Shown here: one piece after another, positions 1 through 12,060 of the stretch
How the letters are laid out: each line of letters starts with the position of its first letter
How positions within the stretch are numbered: the first letter of the stretch is position 1
Assembly (NCBI GenBank): GCA_030248215.1
Contig: JASANG010001433.1
Span: 62,001 to 126,000 of the forward strand
DNA length: 64,000 nucleotides
Direction: 5' to 3'
DNA from: Enoplolaimus lenunculus
Taxonomy: Eukaryota > Nematoda > Enoplea > Enoplida > Thoracostomopsidae
Translations under genes and position numbers: made by a program
Notes under the pieces: generated by a model
What the model saw: only the letters and a program-made list of their open reading frames with translations
Database searches by the model: none
Told to the model about the DNA's origin: nothing

Positions 1-729
1 TTGTTGTTTGTTGCAAGAAAATGTTTTGAAATCAATTCTTAGAGCCTATCCATAGCTGATGTGGTATCGCTCTAACAGTCTCGAAGAAAATCAGCTCCGA
101 TTAGCTTTAAGTGAAGGTTTAGGATTAGGATTAGGCTTATGTTTTGGCAAACAGATTAATTGACGTGTTACGCTTGCCGGATTTGTTATGGAGTAATTCT
201 GTATATCGGTAACTACGGTGTGAATTACCTTTGAAATTGACCGCAAAACACTTAAACTTGAAATTGGAAAGCTTATTTTACAAATTTTATGCATTTTTTC
301 AATTGTTTTTATAAACCATTTTCCGCAATTAAGTATCATATTGTACTTGTACTATAAACTAAACGTGCATGCAAGATGCTAAATGCTAGCGATAATGGTG
401 AGCTAAGGAAAACAAATTAAAGTTAATATTGTAATGGAGGCCTAAGCTTAAACAGGTTAAATCTTCCGGCTTGGGCTTAGGCTAACGCATATAAAGTGTT
501 TTGTTGTACCATGGTGTACCGTTAAAAGCATCAGTGAAGTATACAAAATTTTCAGACATAATGATCAACTCTTAACAGGTTGTCTATCGTCAACAGACCT
601 AAATTTTTATGCTTACTTATAAAGCATACATGGTCTATCCAATTCCAACTGGAACTAAAATTTTAGTTTTTAAATTTATTAAGCCTTTCTCACATGAATA
701 TTTTCAATTTCATATGAGATGTATTTTCA

Positions 730-799
730 AGGTAAGATTCGAACCCCAGTCTCACGGGTGGGAGCCCTTTACGATGACCACTGAGCTATAGGAGGTTGA
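730..799 (-). repeat. tRNA-derived SINE head or tRNA pseudogene
   Basis: Read on the minus strand this stretch has an A-box-like TAGCTCAGTGG followed at normal tRNA spacing by a B-box-like GGGTTCGAATC. The acceptor arms do not pair and the T stem is poor, so it is unlikely to be a working tRNA gene. A tRNA-derived SINE promoter or a decayed tRNA copy fits best. Confidence 0.5.
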
Positions 800-3112
800 C
801 GCTCGAGCCGGAGTAGGCTCTCACGTCTTGTGGAGATTTTGCACTGCGTATATATGTTATAAATGTTAAACACAGCTCACAGTGTATGTATGGCTCGTTA
901 TTGTATTTAGTTGCTCATAGTGAGTGAAAGGGTTATAGATACTAAGTATTTTTTCATTAATAAAATTGTGTGTGACTTTTCGCTCATTCCGCTAGCGATT
1001 CGCGAGGTTTCCTTCACAAACTTATCTGTATTGTAATTGTAACTATTGGTTGTCCCGAAATAGGGCATATAATACATCGCGTTTAAACTTTTGACAACCA
1101 GCTCAGAAAAATTTTAGATCCACTGTTAGGCCAAAAAATATACGACATTAATCTAAAACTTCGTAGTTTCACACTATCTGACATTATTTGCACATAAAAG
1201 TTTCGTCTAAATTTATTGTGTTCACACACACGAAACAAAGTTAAGTGCCAGGAACTGGGTGGCTATTTCAACCCATTATTGCGGCTAAGTAGTAACTTTT
1301 TTGGTCAAGGTATTTTCCACGTTCACACGCGGGTAAGCAAAGAAAACATTTGGAGTTGAGGTGAAACACTATCGGCTAACAAGGTATGTTTTACCCGTCA
1401 AAAAATATAAACATTTTAAGTCTGGTAGAGCTAATATAAGTTAATGGCATTAAAAAATTAAGAAGCATAGATTAAGCGATATTTGCGTTTAACCCGATAT
1501 CAATGACCACACAAAGCATTTGGAGCTGTGGTGGAACTTATGTCTTATGAAAACTAACCACGCCCCACGGGCTTATGCTCAGACTCAGGCTTATACGTTT
1601 TGGAACAGACTTTCGTAGCCTAAGTCTGAACCTCTGCGCGAGACACTACGTAATTCTGAGCCTAAACTTGAGCTTCAACCTTAAGTGTGACTTGAAATTG
1701 AATATGGTTCGAAATATTTAGGTGCTCATAAAACTTGAATAATGTGTTGGAGACTGTTAACAATCGACTCACCTGCCCCGCCAGATCTTTTACGGCAATC
1801 GAAGTATATTTAATTTGAAAATTAACGATGTCTTTATTAAAATTTCAGTAATAAAATACTTTACAGCTGAAAAAAATGATATCGCTTTCAAAGGAGTAAA
1901 TAATTGTAGTTCACACGGGAAAAACCTTTTTGAAACTCTGAATTCAAGCATTTTAACTTGAGTTATGATCAATTTCAGCAATAATGTCTAAAATCCAATG
2001 ACCGAGAGTCGTTATTGCCGTTCTATTTCATCAGCTGTTTTAAAAGTAGCTGTAATATTCCAATTTGGATTTCATCCATAATCTAACTCAGTGTTTCATA
2101 AAACCAGTGGTGCACTAAAGAGGTCATGCCAAGTCAACAAGATTTAAATTCTAGTAACAAATACATATGTTAGCTAAGAGAAATTGATTAGGTACATACA
2201 AACTGGATAGGCAAAGCATTTGGAATCGTATCAAAAGTTTTCATTTGAAATCCTGCAAAACTAACGGATCCAAAATTTAATCGTATGCAGTCTTATCGTC
2301 CGCCCCAGGGGTCACTCGCCTTTACTTTGCATTTCGTTCTTCATAGTATTTGATATATTTTATGCTTTTATATATAAAGTATAAAAGCGCATATAAGTAG
2401 AGAATAGTGACTAGATATCCCTGAAATTTTTGATGTGGCGAGAGAAACACTTTTAGATGCTTTAGAACAACCTACCATTTGTTAGAGTCAAATAAATTTC
2501 TCGCTCGCTACGATCACTCGTAAAAAACTTAAAACAATGTTGTATACCCTCTGATATTTTCGCTATACCATGAGTGTATATTTATTTATTTATATACATA
2601 TATACACATACTACATATTTGGGCACGTCAAGTTAAGCAATTTTAATACCCACCCACTGGTCATTTATTCCGTTTGATAGTGCACTGCTTTGGGGTTTCA
2701 AGGTTTGTCATTTGCACTTCGTTGACTTTTGAATAGGATTGATAAAATTAATAGTCAAAACTCGTGAAAGAGCGAAACTTCGAGGGCTGTGCTTAGTAAC
2801 GCTGCCCCTACAGACATCATCGCCTTAAAGTATAGAACTCTCTTACAAAAATGTTCTCCCACTTTTTTATAATCTTATTGCTCCCTCAACTAAGAATTCC
2901 TGGTTGCGAGCTGCGGTGTTGTCATGAAATATGTTTGCTAGCAAACTGCTAACAGTGTCTTACTCAAAATGCTTGTTTTGAAATGAATATGCTGTTCTCA
3001 TGAACACATTGTCAAACAATTGCGAATTTTGAAATTTCTAAAAGGGAAGGCCACACGACATCACCCTATAACAGTGGAAAATGTTCGCAAGCGAGAAGTC
3101 AACACAATAATG

Positions 3113-3307
3113 GAACATGGTCGGATCGTTTTCCGGAGAGGCTGTAATAGAGTGAGTTTAAGCTTTATATAAACTAATTTTTTGCTTATGCTTAGGCTTG
3201 GGCTTAGGCTTAGGCTGGCTCACTCTTACGCTTAGGCTTAGGCTTAGGCTCAAGCTTAGGCATAGGAATATGCTTATACTGCTGTTCCGGCCCTGTTCTA
3301 TACATGG
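3113..3307 (+). mobile_element. TTAGGC-cored hAT-like MITE
   Basis: This member of a dispersed family has a left arm ending in GCTGTAATAGAGTGAG, a core with many TTAGGC or CTTAGG units, and a right arm ending in CCCTGTTCTATACATGGCCC. The right end is the inverted complement of the left end seen in better copies (GGGCCATGTATAGAACAGGG). The left terminus of this copy is worn. No protein is encoded. Confidence 0.65.
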
Positions 3308-6300
3308 CCCCAATAATTGTGCGAAATATTTACATAAAATTTTGAACTTTTTGTTGTGGACTTAGGCAAGTGAGGGGACTCTTAGAATAAGCCAGTGTTG
3401 TCAAAAATAATATATTTAATTAAAGTTCAAGAATTTTCTTTACCGACCTCTAAGAGAATGTTTTTAAACCAAAGTGAATAAAAATAGCTGCTTTAAACGT
3501 TTAGCTTTGCCGGTTTTGTGATCAGCAAAATCCTTTGTGTGTATTAACACCTAACGATAGTTCGCTGACAATGTTGCTTTGCTGTGGCAGATTCAACGGA
3601 GGGCCACCCAACAGGAATTCAAACTAAAATTCTACATTAAGTTTGATTATTCAATGTATTTTTTGCTCCCCATGTCAGAAATTTGTGGATGCGTCACTGG
3701 CGATTCAATTGGTGCTTATATTTCAGCTTAGAAGTATCTTCAAGATCAGCTGTACATATTAAGCCTCGAAACAGTGCAACACAACGAAAACAATTATCTC
3801 CACAACGACGCGATTACAACATTAATTCATAAAAGAGTATAAAATTCAAACGAGAAAAAATTTTAAATAAAATGCAGTAGGTTAATTACAAAACCTGTAT
3901 AAACGACTCTGATTCCCACCGTCCTTCAAAAATTTCGGAGGAGAGGCGGTGCCTATTCTTCGCCATCTTCTTCCATACCCCCTGTTTTAGCAATCATGCA
4001 TTTAAAGCTATGCCGACGAACTGGTACATCATGGTACACTAGAGGCCTGGCACAGTTTTTAACGAAAAACTTTGAAGCATGAAAATTTTGCGGCAACCGA
4101 AACTTAAAAAGTTATAGGTAAAAGGTGTAATTATCGGAAGAGAATTGTGAGCGAATAACTAACGTTTGGTCTATAGGCTTTAAAACCCTAAATATAGGGC
4201 GGCTTTTGTACGCTTATCCCCAAATTTAAGGTTAAGGTTTCAGCATCGGACAGGTAATCTTTTGGCTAGTCTTTTACTCTAAGTGTGAATGGGGGTGGAA
4301 ACTGTATAAGAAACTACAAAGACTCTCACTTATAGACAACCTTTCATGAACCCCGAAAAACCACTTCTGCAAACTAATCTATAAATTTTTATTCTAAATT
4401 CAAGACTATGTTTAAAACTGTGCCTCGAAGCCACGCGTTGGCAGCTAGAAAGATTTAGAGATCAAATCATTGTTTCTGGTTTTTGTCTACGATGTTTTAG
4501 AAGTTTTTTCAGTAGGTGAACCATTTCGAAATTTGTAGAACGCAGCTGTCGTTTCCAAAATCCTGTATATTCTCACTGCTGAGCCACGAAAAATGCTAGA
4601 GTTGCCACTAATCTGTATTATAACCGAAATCTGGCAGCATATATAGCATGATGGCCAATATTCTCAGAATCTTTGGTTTCTTCGGAGCCAAACTTTACCC
4701 AAACAGAAGTTAATACGCAAAATTTCTAGCAATAGTGATAACACAAAAGACAAAACAACTAATTATTTTAAATACATTACTTTTTCAATAGTAGACTAAT
4801 TTGTAACATCTGCAGCCCCGCGATGGCTCAAAATTCTAGGGGGTAAAACAATTTAAGAAAGAACAGTTAGGAAATCTACGTGACTTACTTAGTGGTGCTA
4901 TGGTTTTCAAAAAAATGCCGAAATTTATGTAGAGAACTGAGCCTCCCGGTCGCGCAGTATGGTTACGTGCACGAACATTCGGTGTTTTGTGAGCAGTGTT
5001 TTTGGCTATTTTCTTTAGGTGATTCTTTTTCGTCGTTAAAAATGGTTTTTCCGCGCAAAACTGAACCGCGCATACCATTATTAGCTATGTAAGCCGTTTG
5101 GTTAATAATTTTTTGAAAGGCGGATGATAAATTGTATTTTTTAAGCCCCTTCAAAAACGTGAACCAAAAATGCCAAAGCACAACTAGCGCCGTTAGCGCT
5201 CGGGATAAAGCTGACGATAAATGAGAATGGATTAAGTAGACGTTCTTGTGGCAGAAACTAACGCAAATGTTTAGGTTTGATTAGATTTTCAAGCTTTTTA
5301 CCATGTATAGCGAAATTTTTTGTGGTTGTATCTTTGGTTATAAGAATATAAATATGATTTTAACTTATTTTTTAAAAATTGAGTAACGGTGGCGCCATAT
5401 TTTTGGCCTAAGTGTTTAAGACCTTGTCTATTCATGGGTATTCATCTCTGATTATAGCAAACGAGATTTTTGTTCAACAACTCTACATACACACCAACGC
5501 ATGTACCCTTCTCAAATTTGTTCCGCCTACACAAATTTAAATCTCTGCCTTGAATAAAGCTACGCCTTTCGTTTCCTTTGATAAAACTTTTAGTTTCGGT
5601 CCGATACGCTACCAATACTTTAAAATAGTTCTTTTGTTCACGAAACTTCATAATGCCGTATAAAGGTTTGCAGCGTTGGTCACACAGTTTGGGTACATGT
5701 AGGTTTTATACCCATGAGCGTAGGAACTTCGGATTTTGGTTTGGGGGACCAAGCCCATCGTTGGCTCTTGTACATTTTCAACACGCTTAAAAGCTGACAG
5801 GGTTACCTATGCCTACGTCCGACCCTTAAACTTTAATCTGGGCGAAAGTGTACAAGAACCCAATTCTATATATAAATTGTCCTAAATCAGTTGGTCTTAA
5901 TTGCCGAGTAACCTTGAATGAAATTATTTTTGAGCGTTATGGCGCTACGACCCCGTGGTTCCCGTAACTACATCCTGCCTTTAAACATGTGCCTCGTTAT
6001 ACTCATGATCATAGACAGATTTCAGTTTTGAAAGGATGGCCACATCAATTACTTATAGGTATAGTTTTTGTATAAATCAGTTTGTCTTACGAAACAGTTG
6101 TAATTTTAAATAACTTTTTCCAAGCTGATAAATCAGCATAGCTTCGTTACTACTTATATTGGTTTAGTCCAGTTTTGGCTATATGCCCAAAAGGCGTTTA
6201 TTAAGTACGCTTTTGTTAGAATTGTGTAGGGATCAAAACGCACCATATGAATCTCAGCAATGGCTGGAAAATTCAAACAGTCGCACTTATATCTACGCAC

Positions 6301-6911
6301 CAAACAACGATCAAAATCAAAACTTTCTATGTTAAAATTGTGCTAAAATTGCGTTTGGCTTCTCGCTCGCATCGTTCAAAAACCTTTTTTCACTATTATA
6401 ATACATCGCACATTCACCAAGTAAAAATGTCCGAATTGATCACTGAATCTTAGCCTACCTCGAAACCACAAACAATCTGCACTGTGTATTAAGTCTCAAG
6501 CGTTGTGATCTTCGTAGAAAACGTAACATTTGTTTTGAACTCACAAAAGCGGTGTATAATTATGAAATTTTATTGAAGAAACCTAAATGATTTCTTGAAG
6601 AAACCTTGAATTATTGTTTTTCATTTTGACGGGATCTGTTGCTGCCGAGGTTTGAAGGCAAATTATGATTTTAACAGAATTCACAATATATCACTACAGT
6701 TGCTTTAATATAACGTATTCGATATTTTAATGAAATTAACACGCCTAATGATGGCAAAAGTGCAGTATAATTGTGACAGTATGCAACTAAGGGTCCATAA
6801 ATAGAACGGTCCTGAAAACTAAACGGTATATTTAGCTCTAAACCTTGCCTAAAGCCTACGTCTAAAGCGAAAACGTTAGCTTGAGCGTAAATCTAAGCGT
6901 ACGCCTCAATC

Positions 6912-7107
6912 GGCCCACGTTACTTTAAGGGGCATCCAGGTTTCTGATAGGTCTATAATAGAGTAGGTTTGGATTCTAGATTACATTTTTCGCTTAGGCT
7001 TAGGCTTAGGCTTAGCTTAGGTTTAGGAACACATTTTTGCAACGCTCAGGCTTAGGCTTGGGAATACGCTTAATCTACTGTTACGCCCCTTAAAGTAACA
7101 TTGGCCC
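6912..7107 (+). mobile_element. TTAGGC-cored hAT-like MITE, second subfamily
   Basis: About 196 bp bounded by near-perfect inverted ends: GGCCCACGTTACTTTAAGGG on the left, and on the right GCCCCTTAAAGTAAC followed by ATTGGCCC. The core has two TTAGGC-rich blocks split by an AACACATTTTTGCAACGC segment. The same layout recurs at 28634-28823, where an 8 bp target duplication is visible. Here the flanks do not match clearly. Confidence 0.75.
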
Positions 7108-7568
7108 TTTCGATGCCACATCAGAGGCGTAAGGTTTACGACAGTCAAATTTATATAGCAAAAAGAACAGTAATCCGAAAATATTCATTGCCTGTTGAAA
7201 CTCTTAATTTTGGTAAATGTTTCGGTTTTATTAGAGTTTTCAATAAAACAAAAGCAAGAATTTAAAAAAAAAACTTCGCAACCGTGCATAAATGTCAACT
7301 GATTCTGGCTAAATTATTCATTTTGTCAGCAATTTCTTGTTTGTACTGCCCAGCGGTAAAAATACCGAGTGTACCATGCAACTTTTGCAACGTTAATGCG
7401 ATTATTATACGCGTAGTATAGCGGAACTGAAATGGTTTACAAAGTATTGTGTTTGTACCACATGTTGCCTTAGGTTAAAACATAAGGGGACTAAAAACAA
7501 AATTTAAGTATATTGCCCACCGATTTTTATGAGGTAAAGAGTGTTTCAGTTTAAACTTGAAAATTTTC

Positions 7569-7734
7569 GACCCACGTAAAAATCGGTGGCGGAACGTATT
7601 TCTGCGGGACTGTAATAGAGATGACGTGAGCTTTAGACTAAGTTTTTGATTTAGGATTAGGCGCAGGCTTTATGCTCTAGCTTAGGGTTAAGAATATGCT
7701 TATACTACTGCTACGGCACGTTCTATATATTGAC
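7569..7734 (+). mobile_element. TTAGGC-cored hAT-like MITE, degenerate
   Basis: The left arm reads CCCACGTAAAAATCGGTGG, followed by the family block CTGTAATAGAG, then a degraded TTAGG-like core and the right arm GTTCTATATATTGACC. The arms match the copies at 8876 and 25052. The core has lost most exact hexamers, which suggests an older insertion. Confidence 0.55.
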
Positions 7735-8875
7735 CAAGTTTTTACACATGGAATTTCTTTTCTATTTGTGCTCACAATAATTTATTCCATGTATTTTTTG
7801 AGATTGGCATTTACACTACATATGATGGTAATTGGCAATTGCTGGTAATAATTGTGTCTTTTGATAGCAAATTTTGGCTGTGAAGGAACTTTATTTTTAC
7901 ACGTCATTTCCCAAGCCAAAGATTTATCGCAGCATTCAAACAATTTTACTTTCGCAACATACCCTTGCCCCCTCAAACCCTCTTCTCAAACCATCTGGTA
8001 CCATTTCTATGTTGCTGGGTGTAATCTAAAATTTGTCCCGGCTTACATGTACCCGAGTATGTAAGTGAAACATTATAGCCATGACCAAACTTTGTTCTAT
8101 GAGCTAAAGTTTCTTGCGCCACCATGGGCGCGTACAAAAGCTGCGACGGAGGGGATATATTCTGCCAAGAAATATCTTGGGAAACGAGAAAAAAACGCTT
8201 TTAACAGCATTTACAATAACCTTTAGAATTTTAGAAGTTAAAACTGATTTAAATACTATACAGTCTCGAAATGAAACACATACGCTCGTATTTGTATATG
8301 ATGTTAAAACTAAAAAGAATTTTCATAGCAGAAAAATGTGGCATCATGCGGAAGCGTGCCAGCTTATGTGATTGATAGCTAGTGGTGTTTGCAAGTTTCC
8401 GAAGCCATAGATGAAGCGTTTGCTTGTCGTTGCTGTTTTATTGGTTTATGATCACATCGCAAGCAAACAATTCAAAAGGATCGAGGATGTTTGATGGTTT
8501 TAATAAAAGTTTTCGTATTTTTTGATATGTTTAGTTGGGAAAAATAGATTTACATGCAAACTATGTTATATATGTCGCAGGTCAAACTGTTATTCCGGCC
8601 GTATATACCAATTAGCGTTGGGTACTATACTGCAAAATACTAGACCTTGTCTGTTATCAAGCCCACTATCCAATCAGAATTTAATTGCGTTGCTAGCATA
8701 ACCAAACATCATAAAGTTTACAGTTTGGGTTGGGATACGTTAAACTATTGTTTGCTCGGAATAAAAAATTGGCCTCACCTGTGAATATTTGCAATTGTTT
8801 GTTCTGAATACCATATTTTCTTGTGTTATATGTTCGGAACAGGTTCCAGGCAAACTTGTAGGTGTTAGACGTTCG

Positions 8876-9038
8876 GCTCCATGTAAAGATCAGGGTCGAA
8901 ACATTTTTCTGGGGGAACTGCACACTGCAATAGAGTAAGTAAGCTTAAGCTTTAAACTGACTTTTTTGCTTGGGTTTAGGCTTAGGCTTAGGAGTATGCT
9001 TATAACACTATTACGGCCCTGTTCTATATATTAGCCGG
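8876..9038 (+). mobile_element. TTAGGC-cored hAT-like MITE
   Basis: The left arm CCATGTAAAGATCAGGGTCG leads into GCAATAGAGTAAG and a short TTAGGC array. The right arm reads CGGCCCTGTTCTATATATTA. The arms are imperfect inverted complements, as in the other family members. No coding capacity. Confidence 0.65.
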
Positions 9039-9150
9039 CGTTCGCATAGCTTTGCACATTTTGACTAAAACAAAGCGATTTTTGATATTTTCTAACATTT
9101 TTGTTAAATTAATTAATATTTTTGCTTTTAGAGTTTGTAAATGTCCACTA

Positions 9151-9599
9151 CTGTAGTGACCCGAATAAGAGCGGCGATTGATATTTATTTGGCCTTTTCA
9201 GAAAGTTTCCGCCCCCGTGTTAATCGTTTACAGACTGTTATTTATTTTTAACCCACGATCCGCCACTCTTCGTTACTGATATATATCCGGTACTGCAACT
9301 GTCTGTTGAATTAAACGTTTATTTGTCTTGTGTCAGTACCTGGAACGATCATACAAGGTTATACTTAGGAATGTTCTTTCATAATTTAAGTACGCCTTAA
9401 CAAAGTCTCGTAGTGAAATGATTTGGTCCTGGAGTCATTTATGCGCTACAATTAGGGATAATTGACATTTATGGTCTCTAATTGTGGATTAGGGACTCTA
9501 TCCGCTTACGGACTCTTATTAGGGATATGGACTCCTATTGATTGGGACTCAAAATGGGACCCCCTATCACTACACACCCTCTTATTCGGGTCACTACAG
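9151..9599 (+). mobile_element. Tc1/mariner-type MITE, intact ends
   Basis: 449 bp element with inverted ends CTGTAGTGACCCGAATAAGA on the left and its exact complement on the right, flanked on both sides by TA, the target duplication typical of Tc1/mariner transposons. It has no transposase frame, so it is non-autonomous. Related copies lie at 31758, 33087 and 49115. The interior holds repeated GGACTC and TTAGGGA motifs. Confidence 0.9.
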
Positions 9600-10073
9600 T
9601 ATATAAAGCACGAAATAAGCATGTTGCAGTGATAGGTCTTGCCACTTTCGAACCGGTGAAACAAAGTTAATGATACTCCTCTGCTCCATCATTCGAAAAC
9701 GTACCGGCAAGTGATGGTATAGATACAACAATTATCTGGTAATATTGGTCCAGAAAACTTCACCAACCATGATCCAAATTTAACAGCATACCATTTTAAA
9801 TGTCTCGACCTAACTTCTGATGTGAAATAGAACCAGTTGGAAACTTTACTTTTATCAGATTGTTGCTGAAGAACTTTATGCAAAGTGAGAATGAAATCAG
9901 TCTGAGTATAAATTGCAATTTAATAGATCAAATATGCACTATGCGGTGCTGAAGAGTGAGTTGTGCCCTATTAATATCTTCGTCATTTTTTTAGCCAAAA
10001 AACTTCTCCAGTATCGAAAGAATTGTAGGTTTTATGAACTTTTCTTCCGGTTGCACGCCAGTGCAAAAACGTA

Positions 10074-10318
10074 CACTCAAAAAATGTTTCTGAATTTATT
10101 CAGAAAAGCATTTTCTGTGGCAAATCTGAACCGTTTTTCTGATATTTAACACAATTTTTCTAAAAATAACACGAAAACGTTAATTTTCAGACTTTATTTC
10201 AAAACATTTTTGAAAACATTTCTGTTATAACAGAAATACTTTCCAAGTGCACCTTGCTAATCATATATCTTAAATATAAGAAATTTTTTTCTGAAATATC
10301 AGAAATATTTTTTGAGTG
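10074..10318. mobile_element. MITE with CACTCAAAAA inverted ends
   Basis: 245 bp flanked by TA on each side. The left end CACTCAAAAAATGTTTCTGA is answered on the right by the complement of CACTCAAAAAATATTTCTGA, and similarity continues inward for over 30 bp. Inside are several further TTTCTG/CAGAAA inverted pairs. No protein is encoded. TA flanks suggest a Tc1/mariner or related DNA-transposon source. Confidence 0.8.
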
Positions 10319-11819
10319 TAGTCCATACCTGTTGAGCGGGCAGAAAGGCTCGGCTATTACACAAAATGTTACTCTTTGAAAAGTTTTATCTTTGCGTGTA
10401 AATACAGCGAATTTCATTTAAGTAATCTAATATTTTTGTCTGCCTAATATAATGTTGGGTTCGCCGCTGGCCTGACAGGCAGTAAAACTCTATTCCACGC
10501 ATAATAACTTGAAATAAATCGGATAAGGCCTATGCTTAGGTTTAGTCATATAGTTCAGAGAAATCTTGAGAACACATTGGTTCGACTCATTCATTAAATC
10601 AACTCGTGAAATCTACTCCTGCGAGCGCTGTCTGGCACAACTTAATTTGGCTAATACAATTACAGCAATCAGTATATCAATGAATGTAGTATTGATATAC
10701 TTTTAGCGTTGCCAAAGTTTCATTCATCAAAGGTTTATTACTAACTTGATAACGACAAGAAGGGGATAGCCAAGATTATATGTCGCGAGAGTACAATTTG
10801 GGATTTTTTAGAGTTGTTTTGGCCTTGCAACAATTTATTAATGACCCTATGAGGGGGTAGGTTAATTTTAAAGCCTGCAAAAACGTTTTTTGTCATTGGT
10901 CCTATTAAAAGTTCGAGGCGTATGTTATGTTAAAGTTATAAATGAAAGTTTTATAACTTTAAATTTGATATGAACCGCAACTAACATTGGGGTAAAGAAA
11001 GAACTGCAAGTATTTGCAAAATACACGTTTTTAAATAGCATTGCAGATATATTAACTTGCATATGAAAGTTTTTGCAGCGGAATTTTCAGCTATTACTCG
11101 AACTGCACGTTTGTTAATGGGTTTTCCAACAAAACTTGCAGCAACAATTTGGAACTTGTAGGTCCCCTGCAAAAAAGTCTCTGTAAAAACTTACACGTAA
11201 ACTATAGCTGCGATTTCTCGCTGCAAAAACTTGCACGTATGAATCGGAATACAACAGCTACAAATGCAGCGATGCTAAATTTATGTATGGTGAGTGTGCG
11301 TTCTAGTTTATTAATACAGATATGCTACCCCTGTTTGTATAGACCGGACCAATAGCCACAGTATGAGCGGAGGGGCACCATCCTCAACAAAAAACACTGC
11401 TGAAATACCTTTACCACCGTGTGCATGTGAAAAATAACATTATGACCCCATTTAAGTGTCAGCACAATCCAACGTTTTCGGTTACCACCTACAGGTCTCT
11501 CATAATACTCGGTAAAGAATCACTTTTATCATTAAGAGTTCCTCTTCATTCAGAACGTAATGAATACCCCATTTAAGACTATTTTTCCGGCGCAAAATTG
11601 TCTTAAGCCTTGTGTCAAGTGTTTTCAACCCGGCGTTAAGTGCCCCCAGCAGATTTCAAACCACAGGCTGAAAGCAGACGGTCTCAAGTATGCCGTGGCT
11701 AGTATTTATGCGTGAAAGTATTGGCTAAATATCGAGGTATCAGGCCGATGACTACTTTATTAACTTGAACAGATTCATAGTCGTACGTAGAAATTGTTAG
11801 TAGAAGCGGTAGAAATATT

Positions 11820-12060
11820 TATAGTTGCGCGATACTGACTGCGCGTCGGCACAGGCCACCGCGTGGCGCCGCGCATCATGTCAAAAAGTAATTTTTAAAC
11901 GCGTGCAGTGCAGCATGGCGCGTTTAAAATTTACTTTTGGAACCGTGTAGCAGCGGACCACGCCGTACGGCATCAAATGGCACCGAACGGCGGCGTTCCT
12001 ATCGTACAATGGCGGACGGCGGCACCGCGCGACATTGAACGGCGCACAAGAGTATAGCGC
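11820..12060. repeat. GC-rich block with a long hairpin
   Basis: This block is clearly more GC-rich than its surroundings (repeats of CGGCG, GCGCG and ACGGCG). It holds a hairpin whose 20 bp arms at 11884-11903 and 11919-11938 differ at one base, with a 15-base loop. A similar GC-rich island lies in a receptor intron near 22095-22420. A foldback transposon fragment is the likeliest reading, but I found no flanking duplication. Confidence 0.4.

Noticed and set aside
4836-5181. Overlapping frames on both strands near 5 kb
   Set aside because: Three overlapping frames in different phases, no domain, no conserved motif and no splice-compatible neighbours.
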